Source: Xanthomonas sp. F10
GTDB lineage: Bacteria; Pseudomonadota; Gammaproteobacteria; Xanthomonadales; Xanthomonadaceae
DNA length: 64,000 nt
Assembly (NCBI RefSeq): GCF_014206815.1
Contig: NZ_JACHNP010000003.1
Span: forward strand, 1 to 64,000
Direction: 5' to 3'
The notes under the pieces are model-generated. The model searched no databases. It was not told the origin of the DNA and saw nothing but the letters and a program-made list of their open reading frames with translations. The stretch's first letter is position 1. Every line of letters starts with the position of its first letter. Below are positions 54,773 to 64,000 of this stretch, piece after piece. A program made the translations under genes and the position numbers.

Positions 54773-57124
54773 ATGCCTTTTCTGCCCAACGCCCTGCGCG
54801 CCGGTGCGCGCCCGCTGTCGTCGTCCTCGTCCATCCTCCCGCAGACGTCTGACCGATTGTTGACCGCCGCATTGCTGCTCGCACTGAGCCTGCCCGCCAG
54901 CGCCTTCGCCGCTGCGGCCACGCAGACGCCACAACGCGCTACCGCCGCCGCAAACCCCGGCGCCGAGACCGACAGCGCCGACGCCGCCGACACCACGCCG
55001 CAGGACGCCACCGCCCAGGACGTGCAACCGGGCAGCCAGAACACCACCCACTACTTCCTGGCCGAAGGGCTGAACGACGGCAGCGACTACGCCAGCGCCG
55101 CCGGCCTGCGCGCGGTGGCGATGGGCGCACGCGCCGACGCCTCCGGCGCCTTCGCCATCGCCATCGGCCACCACACCGTGGCATCGGACAGCGCCGCCAT
55201 CGCCATGGGCGACGGTGCGGTGGCCAGCGGCACCTCGGCCATCGCGATCGGCGGCAGCTTCTTCGGCAGCGCCAACGGCGATTCCGCCGGCGCGCAGAGC
55301 ACCGGCTTCGGTGCGCTGGCGATCGGCACGGCCGCCGCCGCCACCGCCGGCAACGCCAGCGCGCTGGGCTGGAACGCCAGCGCCGATGGCGACAGCGCCA
55401 CCGCGGTGGGGTCCACCTCCGCGGCCAGCGGGATCTATGCGACCGCCGTCGGCGGTTCGTCGCGTGCCGAGAGCGAACAGGCCAGCGCCTTCGGCTACGC
55501 CGCCCTGGCGTCCAACGTCGGTGCCACCGCGGCCGGCGGCTACAGCACCGCCTCCGGCTATTTCGGCACCGCGATGGGCTACACCGCCACCGCCAGCGGC
55601 GACGGCAGTGTGGCGATCGGCGAAGGCGCCTCGGCTTCCGGCCAGCAGAGCGTGAGCATCGGCGCCAGCAACAGCGGCGTTTCCGCCCAAGCCAACGGCC
55701 TGGGCGCAGTGAACGTGGGCGCCGGCAGCTGGGCGCTGTCGGATTACGGCGTGGCGCTGGGCTTCGACAGCCATGCCGATGCGATCCACAGCGTGGCGCT
55801 GGGCGCGCAGGCGCTGGCGACCAGCGAGAACGCCATGGCGGTGGGTGGTCAGGCCTACGCCGACGGTGTCGATGCCAGCGCCTTCGGCAGCATCGCCAGC
55901 GCCAACGGCAACGGCGCCACTGCACTGGGCAGCGGTGCGACCGCAATGGGCGCGAGCACCGTCGCACTCGGCTACAACAGCGCCGCCACCGGCGCCAACA
56001 GCGTGGCGATCGGTGCAGGTGCGATGGCCGACCGCGACAACGCGGTCGCCTTCGGCAACGACGGCGCGCTGCGCCAGCTCACCTACGTGGCCGCCGGCAC
56101 CGCCGACACCGACGCGGTCAACGTGCTGCAGTTGCGCAGCATCGCCAGTGCGCTCGGTGCCGGCAGTGCGGTGGGCGGCGATGGCAGCTTCAATGGCGGC
56201 AGCTACCTGATTCAGAGCCGCAGCTACGGCAACGTCGGCTCGGCGCTGTCGGCGCTGGACGGCGCGTTTTCGGCGCTGGATGCCCGGGTCGGCAACCTGG
56301 TGCAGAGCGGTGGCGGAGGTGTGGCGGTGGGCAGCGGCGCCACTGGCGGTCCCACTGTCGGCACTGGCACCAATGCGGTGGCGGTCGGCGCGCAGGCCAC
56401 CGCCAACGGCCAGAACGGCACGGCGATCGGTTCCAATGCGCTGGCCTACGGGCCCAACGACACGGCGCTGGGCGGCAACGCGCAGGTCAACGCCGACGGC
56501 AGCACCGCGGTCGGCGCCAACGCCAGCATCAGTGCCAGCGCCACCAATGCCGTGGCGGTGGGCGAAAGCGCCACGGTCACCGCCGCGTCCGGGACCGCCA
56601 TCGGCCAGGGCGCCTCGGTCTCGGCGACCAACGCCGTGGCGATCGGCCGGGGTTCGTCCGCCACCCGCGCCAACACCGTCTCGGTGGGCAGCGCCGGCAA
56701 CGAACGCCAGATCAGCAATGTCGCCGCCGGCAGCGCCGCCACCGATGCGGTCAACGTCGCGCAGATGCAGGCCGGCGACAGCGCCACGCTGAGCAGCGCC
56801 AAGGCCTACACCGACAACCGCATGGCCGGCTGGGACGACAACCTGACCCGCCTGCGCACCGACACCGACCAGCGCTTCCAGCACCTGGACCGGCGCATCG
56901 ACCGCATGGGCGCAGTCAGTGCCGCCTACGCCGGCATGGCGACCAACACCTCCGGCCTGGCCGGGGCCAACAGGGTCGGCGTCGGTGTCGGTTCGCAGGG
57001 CGGCGAAAGCGCGCTGGCGGTCGGCTACCAGCGCGCGATCGGCAACCGCGCCAGCGTCTCGCTCGGCGGCGCCTTCTCCGGCAGCGAGAAGAGCGTGTCC
57101 GCCGGCGCCGGCTTCAGCTGGTGA
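54773..57124 (+). CDS. Trimeric autotransporter adhesin, YadA-like
   Basis: 783 residues. An extended signal (MPFLPNALRAGAR... to about residue 48) leads to a passenger made of about 25 head repeats of the form 'xxAxAxGxxSxAxGxxS', e.g. 'AIAIGHHTVASDSAAIAMGD'. Neck-type motifs DAVNVLQL and DAVNVAQM, a short coiled stalk ('NLTRLRTDTDQRFQHLDRR') and the YadA anchor ending GAGFSW follow; the aromatic last residue is typical. Three chains form one outer-membrane barrel and an adhesive head. Divergent from the histidine kinase gene. Confidence 0.93.
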   Translation: MPFLPNALRAGARPLSSSSSILPQTSDRLLTAALLLALSLPASAFAAAATQTPQRATAAANPGAETDSADAADTTPQDATAQDVQPGSQNTTHYFLAEGLNDGSDYASAAGLRAVAMGARADASGAFAIAIGHHTVASDSAAIAMGDGAVASGTSAIAIGGSFFGSANGDSAGAQSTGFGALAIGTAAAATAGNASALGWNASADGDSATAVGSTSAASGIYATAVGGSSRAESEQASAFGYAALASNVGATAAGGYSTASGYFGTAMGYTATASGDGSVAIGEGASASGQQSVSIGASNSGVSAQANGLGAVNVGAGSWALSDYGVALGFDSHADAIHSVALGAQALATSENAMAVGGQAYADGVDASAFGSIASANGNGATALGSGATAMGASTVALGYNSAATGANSVAIGAGAMADRDNAVAFGNDGALRQLTYVAAGTADTDAVNVLQLRSIASALGAGSAVGGDGSFNGGSYLIQSRSYGNVGSALSALDGAFSALDARVGNLVQSGGGGVAVGSGATGGPTVGTGTNAVAVGAQATANGQNGTAIGSNALAYGPNDTALGGNAQVNADGSTAVGANASISASATNAVAVGESATVTAASGTAIGQGASVSATNAVAIGRGSSATRANTVSVGSAGNERQISNVAAGSAATDAVNVAQMQAGDSATLSSAKAYTDNRMAGWDDNLTRLRTDTDQRFQHLDRRIDRMGAVSAAYAGMATNTSGLAGANRVGVGVGSQGGESALAVGYQRAIGNRASVSLGGAFSGSEKSVSAGAGFSW

Positions 57125-57191
57125 CGCGGCCGCAGGTGTCGCCCCTTTCGTGATCTCCACGCCTTCCATCGCTCTTCGCAGAGACATCGCC

Positions 57192-59147
<1,956 letters not shown>

Positions 59148-59178
59148 CCGCGCCGTGCAGGCGCTACGGCGCCTGCGC

Positions 59179-59559
59179 TCACAAGGGGTTGGCGATCTCG
59201 ATCAGGTTGCCGTCGGGATCGCGGATGTACACCGACAGGATCGGACCGCGGGCGCCGATGCGTTGAACCGGGCCCTGCTCAATCGGCACGGCGGCGGCAC
59301 GCAGTTCCTCGACCACCTGCCCCAGCGGCGTGGCAGTGAGAAAGCATAGGTCGGCCGAGCCCGGCGTGGGCACCCGCGCCTTGGGCTCGAACTCATGCCC
59401 ATGCCGGTGCAGGTTGATCTTCTGCGCGCCGAAGGCCAGCGCCTTGCGGCCTTCGCCGAAGGTCACCACGCGCATGCCCAGCACCTGCGCATAGAACGCG
59501 CAGGTCGCCTCGATGTCGGCGACCGTGAGAACCAGATGGTCGAGATGGTCGATCTGCAT
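59179..59559 (-). CDS. VOC family (glyoxalase-like) protein
   Basis: 126-residue single-domain vicinal oxygen chelate protein. 'IDHLDHLVLTVADIEATCAF' opens the first half and 'VYIRDPDGNLIEI' closes the second; metal ligands are expected at His8 and the final Glu. Similar single-domain proteins include lyases and dioxygenases of small aldehydes or thiols, but the substrate cannot be told. Convergent with the protease gene. Confidence 0.88.
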   Translation of the reverse strand: MQIDHLDHLVLTVADIEATCAFYAQVLGMRVVTFGEGRKALAFGAQKINLHRHGHEFEPKARVPTPGSADLCFLTATPLGQVVEELRAAAVPIEQGPVQRIGARGPILSVYIRDPDGNLIEIANPL

Positions 59560-59592
59560 CGCGGAGCCCTCGTTGGCTGATGGCGGCGCGGC

Positions 59593-60846
59593 TCACTCGC
59601 CGCGCGGCGGATGCGGCCCGAAGCGGCCATAGGGACGGCTGTCGTCGGCGCCGCGGCGCAGCACCTGCGCGGCGACCAGGCCGATGCCCAGCAGCACCAG
59701 GCAGCAGGCCACCAGCGCGTTCCAGCCACCGTGCTGCCAGGCCGCCCCGCTGAGCGAGCCGATCAGGCTGGCACCGGCGTAGTAGGCCAGCAGGTACAGG
59801 GAGGCGGCATGGCTCTTGTGCTGGCCGCCCAGGCGCCCGACCCAGGCGCTGGCCGCCGAGTGCGCCACGAAGAAGCCGATGGTCAGCAGCACGATGCCGG
59901 CGATGACCGGCACCAGCGCATGCGCCAGGGTCAGCGCCACGCCCAGCGCCGCGGTGGCGATGCCGGCCAGCACCACCGGACCGCGGCCGAAGCGGTCCGA
60001 CGCGGCGCCGGCGACCGAGGAAGACACGATGCCGAACACGTAGGCGCTGAAGATCATGCCGAGCTGGCTCTGGCTCAGCCCGAACTCCGGGCCGCCCAGG
60101 CGGAAGCCGGCGTAGTTGTAGACGCTGACGAACACGCCCATCGCCAGGAACGGGATCGCGAACAGCCATGGCAGATGGCGATCGCGCAGATGCCCGCCCC
60201 AGGCACGCAGGTGGAAGCGCAGGTTCACTCCCTGGCGGCGCACGAAGTGCCGCGACGGCGGCAGCAGCCATACGAAGCCCACCGCGACCAGCAGATCGAC
60301 CACGCTCAGCGTGGCCAGCGCGATGCGCCAGTCGAAGTGGTCGGTGAGCAGGCTCATGCCGATGCGGCCGATCATGCCGCCGAACGCATTGCCGGCCACG
60401 TACAGCCCGGTCGCCGCGCCGAGCCGGCTCGCCGGCAGTTCCTCGGCCAGGTACACCATCGCCACCGCCGGCACGCCGCCCAGGGCGATGCCCGACAGCG
60501 CACGTACCGCCACCAGCGCGCCCCAGTGCGGCAGGCAGGCCGCCAGCAGGTTGAGCAGCGCCGCCAGCGCGATCGACACGAACATCAGCCCGCGCCGGCC
60601 CAGCGTTTCCGACACGGCGCCGGCGCAGAAGATCGCGATCGCCAGACCGCCGGTGGCCAGCGACAGCGGCAGCGAGCTGGCGGCGGCGCTGACCCCGAAT
60701 TCGCGCGCGAACGCGGGCAGCAGCGGCTGCACGCTGTACAGCAGCGAGAAGGTGGCGAAGCCGGCCAGAAACAGCGCCAGGCGGATACGCAGCAGCGGCG
60801 CATCGTCCACGGCGTGCACCGGCGGGCATTGGCTGGAGGCGTTCAC
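59593..60846 (-). CDS. MFS transporter, YnfM-like
   Basis: 417 residues read from GTG; twelve membrane helices. 'LFLAGFATFSLLYSVQPLLP' starts TM1 and 'GRRGLMFVSIALAALL' is the loop after TM2, with 'LSGIALGGVPAVAMVYLAEE' following, matching the YnfM/arabinose-efflux branch. It is divergent from a LysR regulator, the usual local controller of such a pump. Start uncertain because no good ribosome site is visible. Confidence 0.9.
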   Translation of the reverse strand: MNASSQCPPVHAVDDAPLLRIRLALFLAGFATFSLLYSVQPLLPAFAREFGVSAAASSLPLSLATGGLAIAIFCAGAVSETLGRRGLMFVSIALAALLNLLAACLPHWGALVAVRALSGIALGGVPAVAMVYLAEELPASRLGAATGLYVAGNAFGGMIGRIGMSLLTDHFDWRIALATLSVVDLLVAVGFVWLLPPSRHFVRRQGVNLRFHLRAWGGHLRDRHLPWLFAIPFLAMGVFVSVYNYAGFRLGGPEFGLSQSQLGMIFSAYVFGIVSSSVAGAASDRFGRGPVVLAGIATAALGVALTLAHALVPVIAGIVLLTIGFFVAHSAASAWVGRLGGQHKSHAASLYLLAYYAGASLIGSLSGAAWQHGGWNALVACCLVLLGIGLVAAQVLRRGADDSRPYGRFGPHPPRGE

Positions 60847-60906
60847 GGTGTGGGGGGGTGGCGGGAAACGGAGGGCCAGTATTCGCCTGCCATCACCCGG
60901 CGTCCA

Positions 60907-60932
60907 ATATATGATCGGCCGACTCTCTATAT
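60907..60932. promoter_or_regulatory. Candidate LysR-type binding site in the divergent promoter
   Basis: ATATAT (60907-60912) and TATAT (60928-60932) flank a GC-rich centre in an otherwise GC-rich gap between the MFS and LysR genes. It may hold the operator or the -10 elements. Confidence 0.3.
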
Positions 60933-60946
60933 GTTCTGGATATGAC

Positions 60947-61852
60947 ATGGAACTGCGCCACCTGCGCTACTTCCTGGCCGTGGCCGAGGCCGGACACTTC
61001 ACCCGCGCCGCCGCGCAGTTGGGCATCCAGCAACCGCCGCTGAGCCAGCAGATCCGCGCGCTGGAGGAGGAACTGGGCACGCCGCTGTTCGTGCGCACGC
61101 CGCGCGGTGCCGAGCTCACCGATGCCGGCCGCGCCTTCCGCACCGAAGCGCGGCGCGTGCTCGCCGACCTGGAACGCGCCGGCGATGCCGCACGCCGCGC
61201 CGCGCGCGGCGAGAGCGGCGTGCTGCGGCTCGGCTTCACCGCCTCGGCCGCGTTCAACCCGATCGTGCCGACCCTGGTGCGCGGCTTCCGCCGCGGTTGG
61301 CCGGCGGTGACGCTGGCGCTGGAGGAGACCAACACCGCCGGCCTGCTCGCCGCGCTGCTGCAGGGACGGCTGGATGCGGCCTTCATCCGCTACAGCGTGG
61401 CCACGCCCTCGGAATTGCAGTTGCTCAAGTTGCCCGACGAGCCGATGAAGATCGCGGTGCCGGCCGCGCACCGCCTGGCCAAGCGGCGCCGCGCGCCGCT
61501 GTCGGCCTTGGCTGGCGAACCCTTCATCCTGTTCCCACGCAGCTTCGGCACCAGCCTGTACGACGAGATCCTCGATGCCTGCCGCCAGGCCGGCTTCGAA
61601 CTGAAGATCGAACAGGAAGCGCCGCAGATGTCCTCCATCGTCAACCTGGTCGCCGCGGAACTGGGCGTGTCGGTGGTCCCGGCCTCCACCGCGCAGGTGC
61701 AGTTGCCCGGCGTGCGCTACCTGGACATCGAAGGCCGCGTGCCGATGGCGCGCCTGGCGCTGGCCGCGCTGCCGGCTACCGCGCAGGCGATGCCGATCGT
61801 GCGCCACCTGTGGCAGCTGGCGCAGGGGCATGCGGCGGGCGGGCGTGGGTAG
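60947..61852 (+). CDS. LysR-type transcriptional regulator
   Basis: 301 residues. The N-terminal winged helix 'MELRHLRYFLAVAEAGHFTR' and 'LGIQQPPLSQQIRALEEELG' is of the BenM/CatM-like class; the rest is the periplasmic-binding-like co-inducer domain. It probably controls the divergent MFS gene and itself; ligand unknown. Confidence 0.94.
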   Translation: MELRHLRYFLAVAEAGHFTRAAAQLGIQQPPLSQQIRALEEELGTPLFVRTPRGAELTDAGRAFRTEARRVLADLERAGDAARRAARGESGVLRLGFTASAAFNPIVPTLVRGFRRGWPAVTLALEETNTAGLLAALLQGRLDAAFIRYSVATPSELQLLKLPDEPMKIAVPAAHRLAKRRRAPLSALAGEPFILFPRSFGTSLYDEILDACRQAGFELKIEQEAPQMSSIVNLVAAELGVSVVPASTAQVQLPGVRYLDIEGRVPMARLALAALPATAQAMPIVRHLWQLAQGHAAGGRG

Positions 61853-61878
61853 GGGTGCTGCACTTCCCTAGCTGCAAT

Positions 61879-62034
61879 GTAGGAGCGGCTTTAGCCGCGA
61901 GCTTTTCCCGGTAGACGAGAGCAAAGGCTTTCGCTTGAGATTTGCCTGTCGGACGAGACGAAGAACCGTAGGAGCGGCTTCAGCCGCGACAGGCTCTATC
62001 GGGAAAGCCCGTCGCGGCTGAAGCCGCTCCTACG
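61879..62034. repeat. REP-like palindromes (one half copy and one full copy)
   Basis: A half element GTAGGAGCGGCTTTAGCCGC (61879-61898) is followed by a full palindrome at 61967-62034 downstream of the LysR gene and 29 bp beyond the thioredoxin stop, i.e. between converging genes. Confidence 0.85.
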
Positions 62035-62062
62035 AGATACGAGATACGAGGAACGCGAGCGC

Positions 62063-62395
62063 TCAACCCAGATGCGTGCGGACCGCTTCGTCGATCTTGG
62101 CCGGCGGCACGAAGCCGGGCACGCGCGCCACTTCCTCGCCTTGGCGGAACAGCATCAGCGTCGGCGTCTGGCGCAGGCCCTGAGCGCGGAAGAAGTCCTC
62201 GCCCACGTCTTCCATCTTCACCTTGAGCAGGGTCACGCCCTGCGCCGTGTCGCTCTCGGCGAAACGCTCCAGCGACTTGTCGAGCATGCGGCAGCCAGGG
62301 CAGTTGTCCTTGTTGAAATCGGCCAGCACGCGCGGGTGCGCGGCAAGCGCATCGGCGAACTGTTCGGCGCTGGAGACGGTGATGGTGGTGAGCAT
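62063..62395 (-). CDS. Thioredoxin-like protein
   Basis: 110 residues; active-site CPGC (32-35) in 'FNKDNCPGCRMLDKSLERFA' and the cis-Pro in 'LRQTPTLMLF'. The dipeptide PG differs from the GP of housekeeping thioredoxin. It lies downstream of the flavodoxin and nrdB on the same strand, so it may serve as the electron donor for ribonucleotide reductase or for the flavodoxin. Confidence 0.9.
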   Translation of the reverse strand: MLTTITVSSAEQFADALAAHPRVLADFNKDNCPGCRMLDKSLERFAESDTAQGVTLLKVKMEDVGEDFFRAQGLRQTPTLMLFRQGEEVARVPGFVPPAKIDEAVRTHLG

Positions 62396-62479
62396 GGAAC
62401 GGAACCTTGTCTGATGTCGGAGGGAACACGGCGTGCGATGACGACGCCGGTGCTACCAGGAAACGGATGGGCGACGGCG

Positions 62480-63040
62480 TCAGCCGCTGCCATGCAGCGG
62501 CAACCCCATCGCAGCGAACCCGCCCGCACCGGCGGACGGTGGCTCGGCAGCGGCCGCCGGCACTGCGCCTGCCGACGACGCCCGCGCCGCGCGCAACGCC
62601 AACACCTGCGCGCACCAGTCGTCGATCGCCGCGTTGTCGCGGTCGCCATGCGGCATCTGCTCGATCTCCAGGCGCGGGTAGGCGCTGTCGAAGAAACGCG
62701 CGATGCGTTTGACCGCACCGCAGTAATACTCCAAGCCCCACTGCGTCTCGCCGGTGCCGAACGCCGCGACCTCGATCGTCTTGCCGGCGGCCTCGACCAG
62801 CTCGGCGATGTAGCGCTTCATCTCCGACGGCGTGCGCCCGGCGTTGTCGCTCCAACTGCCGAGCAGGTGCAGATCGAAGTCTGCCGCGCGCGCGGCATCG
62901 CCGAGCGCGCCGTGCAGGGTCTGCAGGTCGGTATGGATCCACGTTACCTGGTGCCCGGCCGCCTCGCACTGCGCATGCACGCGGCGGGCGACGTCGCGGG
63001 TGTTGCCGCTGAGCGAAGCGTAGGCGAGCAGGATACGCAT
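62480..63040 (-). CDS. Flavodoxin
   Basis: 186 residues, FMN-binding electron carrier. The phosphate loop is SLSGNTRDVARR (about 10-21), 'LLGSWSDNAGRTPSEMKRYI' and 'VAAFGTGETQWGLEYYCGAV' form the two other FMN loops. A 30-residue Ala/Pro/Gly-rich tail is extra. Lying between nrdB and a thioredoxin gene it may play the role NrdI plays in class Ib systems, but its loops look more like a general flavodoxin. Start is set at MRILLAY, after the repeat element. Confidence 0.88.
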   Translation of the reverse strand: MRILLAYASLSGNTRDVARRVHAQCEAAGHQVTWIHTDLQTLHGALGDAARAADFDLHLLGSWSDNAGRTPSEMKRYIAELVEAAGKTIEVAAFGTGETQWGLEYYCGAVKRIARFFDSAYPRLEIEQMPHGDRDNAAIDDWCAQVLALRAARASSAGAVPAAAAEPPSAGAGGFAAMGLPLHGSG

Positions 63041-63047
63041 GGGGCGG

Positions 63048-63150
63048 GAATTCGGGAATGGGGATTCGGGATTCGTCAGAGCAGGATGGCGATGCTTCAC
63101 CAATCCCGAATGCCCGGCTTTTCAGCAGCCGAACGGCTGATCATCCCGAA
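63048..63150. repeat. Heptad-repeat element with inverted arms between nrdB and the flavodoxin gene
   Basis: Left arm GGAATTCGGGAATGGGGATTCGGGATTCG (about 63048-63076) and right arms CCAATCCCGAATGCCC (63100-63115) and ATCCCGAATCCC (63143-63154). Here the flanking genes are in the same direction, so the element splits a likely operon. Confidence 0.7.
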
Positions 63151-63160
63151 TCCCGGCCCT

Positions 63161-64000
63161 TCAGAGATCGTCGAAGCCGTTGTCCGAGTTGGTCTTCTTG
63201 TAGCTGGCGTTGCGCATCTCGAAGAAGTCGGTCTTAGTCTCGGTGAAGTTGTCGGCGTAGGCCTTGATCCACGGCATCACGTTGTCGCTGGCGCCGCTGT
63301 ACAGCTTCTCGATGCCGAGCATGCCGGACATCTTGTTGGCGCGGTACTTCACGTACTGGATCATTTCGTCCACGTCGATGCCCTCGATGCCGTCGAGCAC
63401 TTCCGAGGACCACTCGGTCTCCAGGCGGATCGCGTGTTCGAAGGCCTGGTGCACGTAGTCGGTCAGCTCGTTGGTCTGCAGCTCGGCGTTCTCGCCGATG
63501 ATGGCGCGGATGAGCTCGCTGATGAACTTGGTATGCGCCAGTTCGTCGCGGTTGATGAAGCTGATGATCTTGCCGGTGCCGGTCATGCGGTTCTGCCGCA
63601 CCAGGTTGTAGAAGTACGCGAAGCCGGAATAGAAGTTGATGCCTTCCAGGATCGAGGACTGGATCAGCGAGCGCAGCAGGGTCTCTGCGGTTTTCTCGCG
63701 CATGAAGTCGTCGTAGGCCTGCATGATCGGCTGGTTGCGCGCGATGATGGTCGGATGCGTGCGGGCGATCTCGAACACGCGGTTCTGGTCGGCCAGGCCG
63801 GCGATCGAGGCCAGCACGTACGAGTAGCTCTCGTTGTGGATCACTTCCTGCTGGCCGATGATCGCGGCGTTGGCGTGCGCGGCCGGATCGGTGATGTATT
63901 CGGCGACGTTGTAGATGAAGCGCGTCTGCGGCGAATCCAGCGTGGCCAGCAGGCCGATGATCGAGTCGTAGGCGTTCTTCTCGCGCGCCGACAGCTCCCC
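63161..64000 (-). CDS. nrdB: Ribonucleoside-diphosphate reductase small subunit (partial)
   Basis: 279 C-terminal residues; the N-terminus lies beyond the window. Class I R2: 'ANAAIIGQQEVIHNESYSYV' has the Glu and His iron ligands, 'SILEGINFYSGFAYFYNLVR' a second Glu, and 'FINRDELAHTKFISELIRAI' the last Glu-x2-His. The C-terminus SDNGFDDL would bind the R1 subunit. It is the radical-generating subunit for dNTP synthesis; the tail and helices are normal. Downstream on the same strand come a flavodoxin and a thioredoxin gene. Confidence 0.95.
   Translation of the reverse strand, partial: GELSAREKNAYDSIIGLLATLDSPQTRFIYNVAEYITDPAAHANAAIIGQQEVIHNESYSYVLASIAGLADQNRVFEIARTHPTIIARNQPIMQAYDDFMREKTAETLLRSLIQSSILEGINFYSGFAYFYNLVRQNRMTGTGKIISFINRDELAHTKFISELIRAIIGENAELQTNELTDYVHQAFEHAIRLETEWSSEVLDGIEGIDVDEMIQYVKYRANKMSGMLGIEKLYSGASDNVMPWIKAYADNFTETKTDFFEMRNASYKKTNSDNGFDDL

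Noticed and set aside
62480..63040. Calling the flavodoxin NrdI
   Set aside because: Its loops fit a general flavodoxin, and the subclass of the reductase cannot be judged from the partial nrdB; adjacency alone is not enough.

Overview
The window is GC-rich chromosomal DNA of a gamma-proteobacterium of the family Xanthomonadaceae, most likely Xanthomonas or a close relative. This rests on gene content and repeats: PhoPQ preceded by a PepSY protein, a short XVIPCD-type protein, TrpS with a C-terminal extension, paired entericidin lipoproteins, and intergenic palindromes of the type 'GTAGGAGCGGCTTCAGCCGCGAC'. Species cannot be fixed from the sequence alone.

Layout. 1-6.8 kb: MacB/LolD-type ABC exporter (ATPase plus two FtsX-like permeases), a lipoprotein alpha/beta hydrolase, and two overlapping EamA exporters (yedA, rarD). 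6.9-13.4 kb: small secreted proteins, a decayed yedA-like fragment, an MBL-fold hydrolase, trpS, a CsbD stress protein and tandem entericidins. 13.5-26.7 kb: core metabolism and regulation: arginase, tRNA-Thr(UGU), a SPOR protein, birA-coaX, mtfA, a DUF1501/DUF1800 pair, phoPQ and dusA. 26.8-34.1 kb: an AT-richer accessory island between dusA and metE, with a HEPN protein, an IS remnant, an HTH regulator with palindromic sites, a solitary DNA methyltransferase fused to a specificity-like domain, and a three-gene operon (PRTase-like protein, ORC/CDC6-like AAA ATPase, unrecognised protein). 34.1-39.1 kb: cobalamin-riboswitch-controlled metE and a large secreted alpha/beta hydrolase. 39.3-47.4 kb: an RND tripartite efflux operon divergent from a BaeSR-type two-component system. 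47.5-54.6 kb: purU, the XVIPCD protein, a beta-hydroxyacid dehydrogenase, an Old Yellow Enzyme, a sirtuin and a second two-component pair whose genes converge and overlap. 54.7-59.1 kb: a YadA-type trimeric autotransporter followed by a secreted subtilase. 59.2-64 kb: VOC protein, divergent MFS/LysR pair, thioredoxin, flavodoxin and the 3' part of nrdB, which runs off the window.

The most promising candidate for an undescribed system is the dusA-metE island. Its PRTase/ATPase/unknown triad is tightly coupled and has the look of a biological-conflict (anti-phage) operon. It lies beside a methyltransferase-specificity fusion with no restriction nuclease, controlled from a palindrome-rich divergent promoter. 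Two families of intergenic repeats (REP-like palindromes and paired heptad-repeat arms) punctuate the core genome around it but were not seen inside the island.
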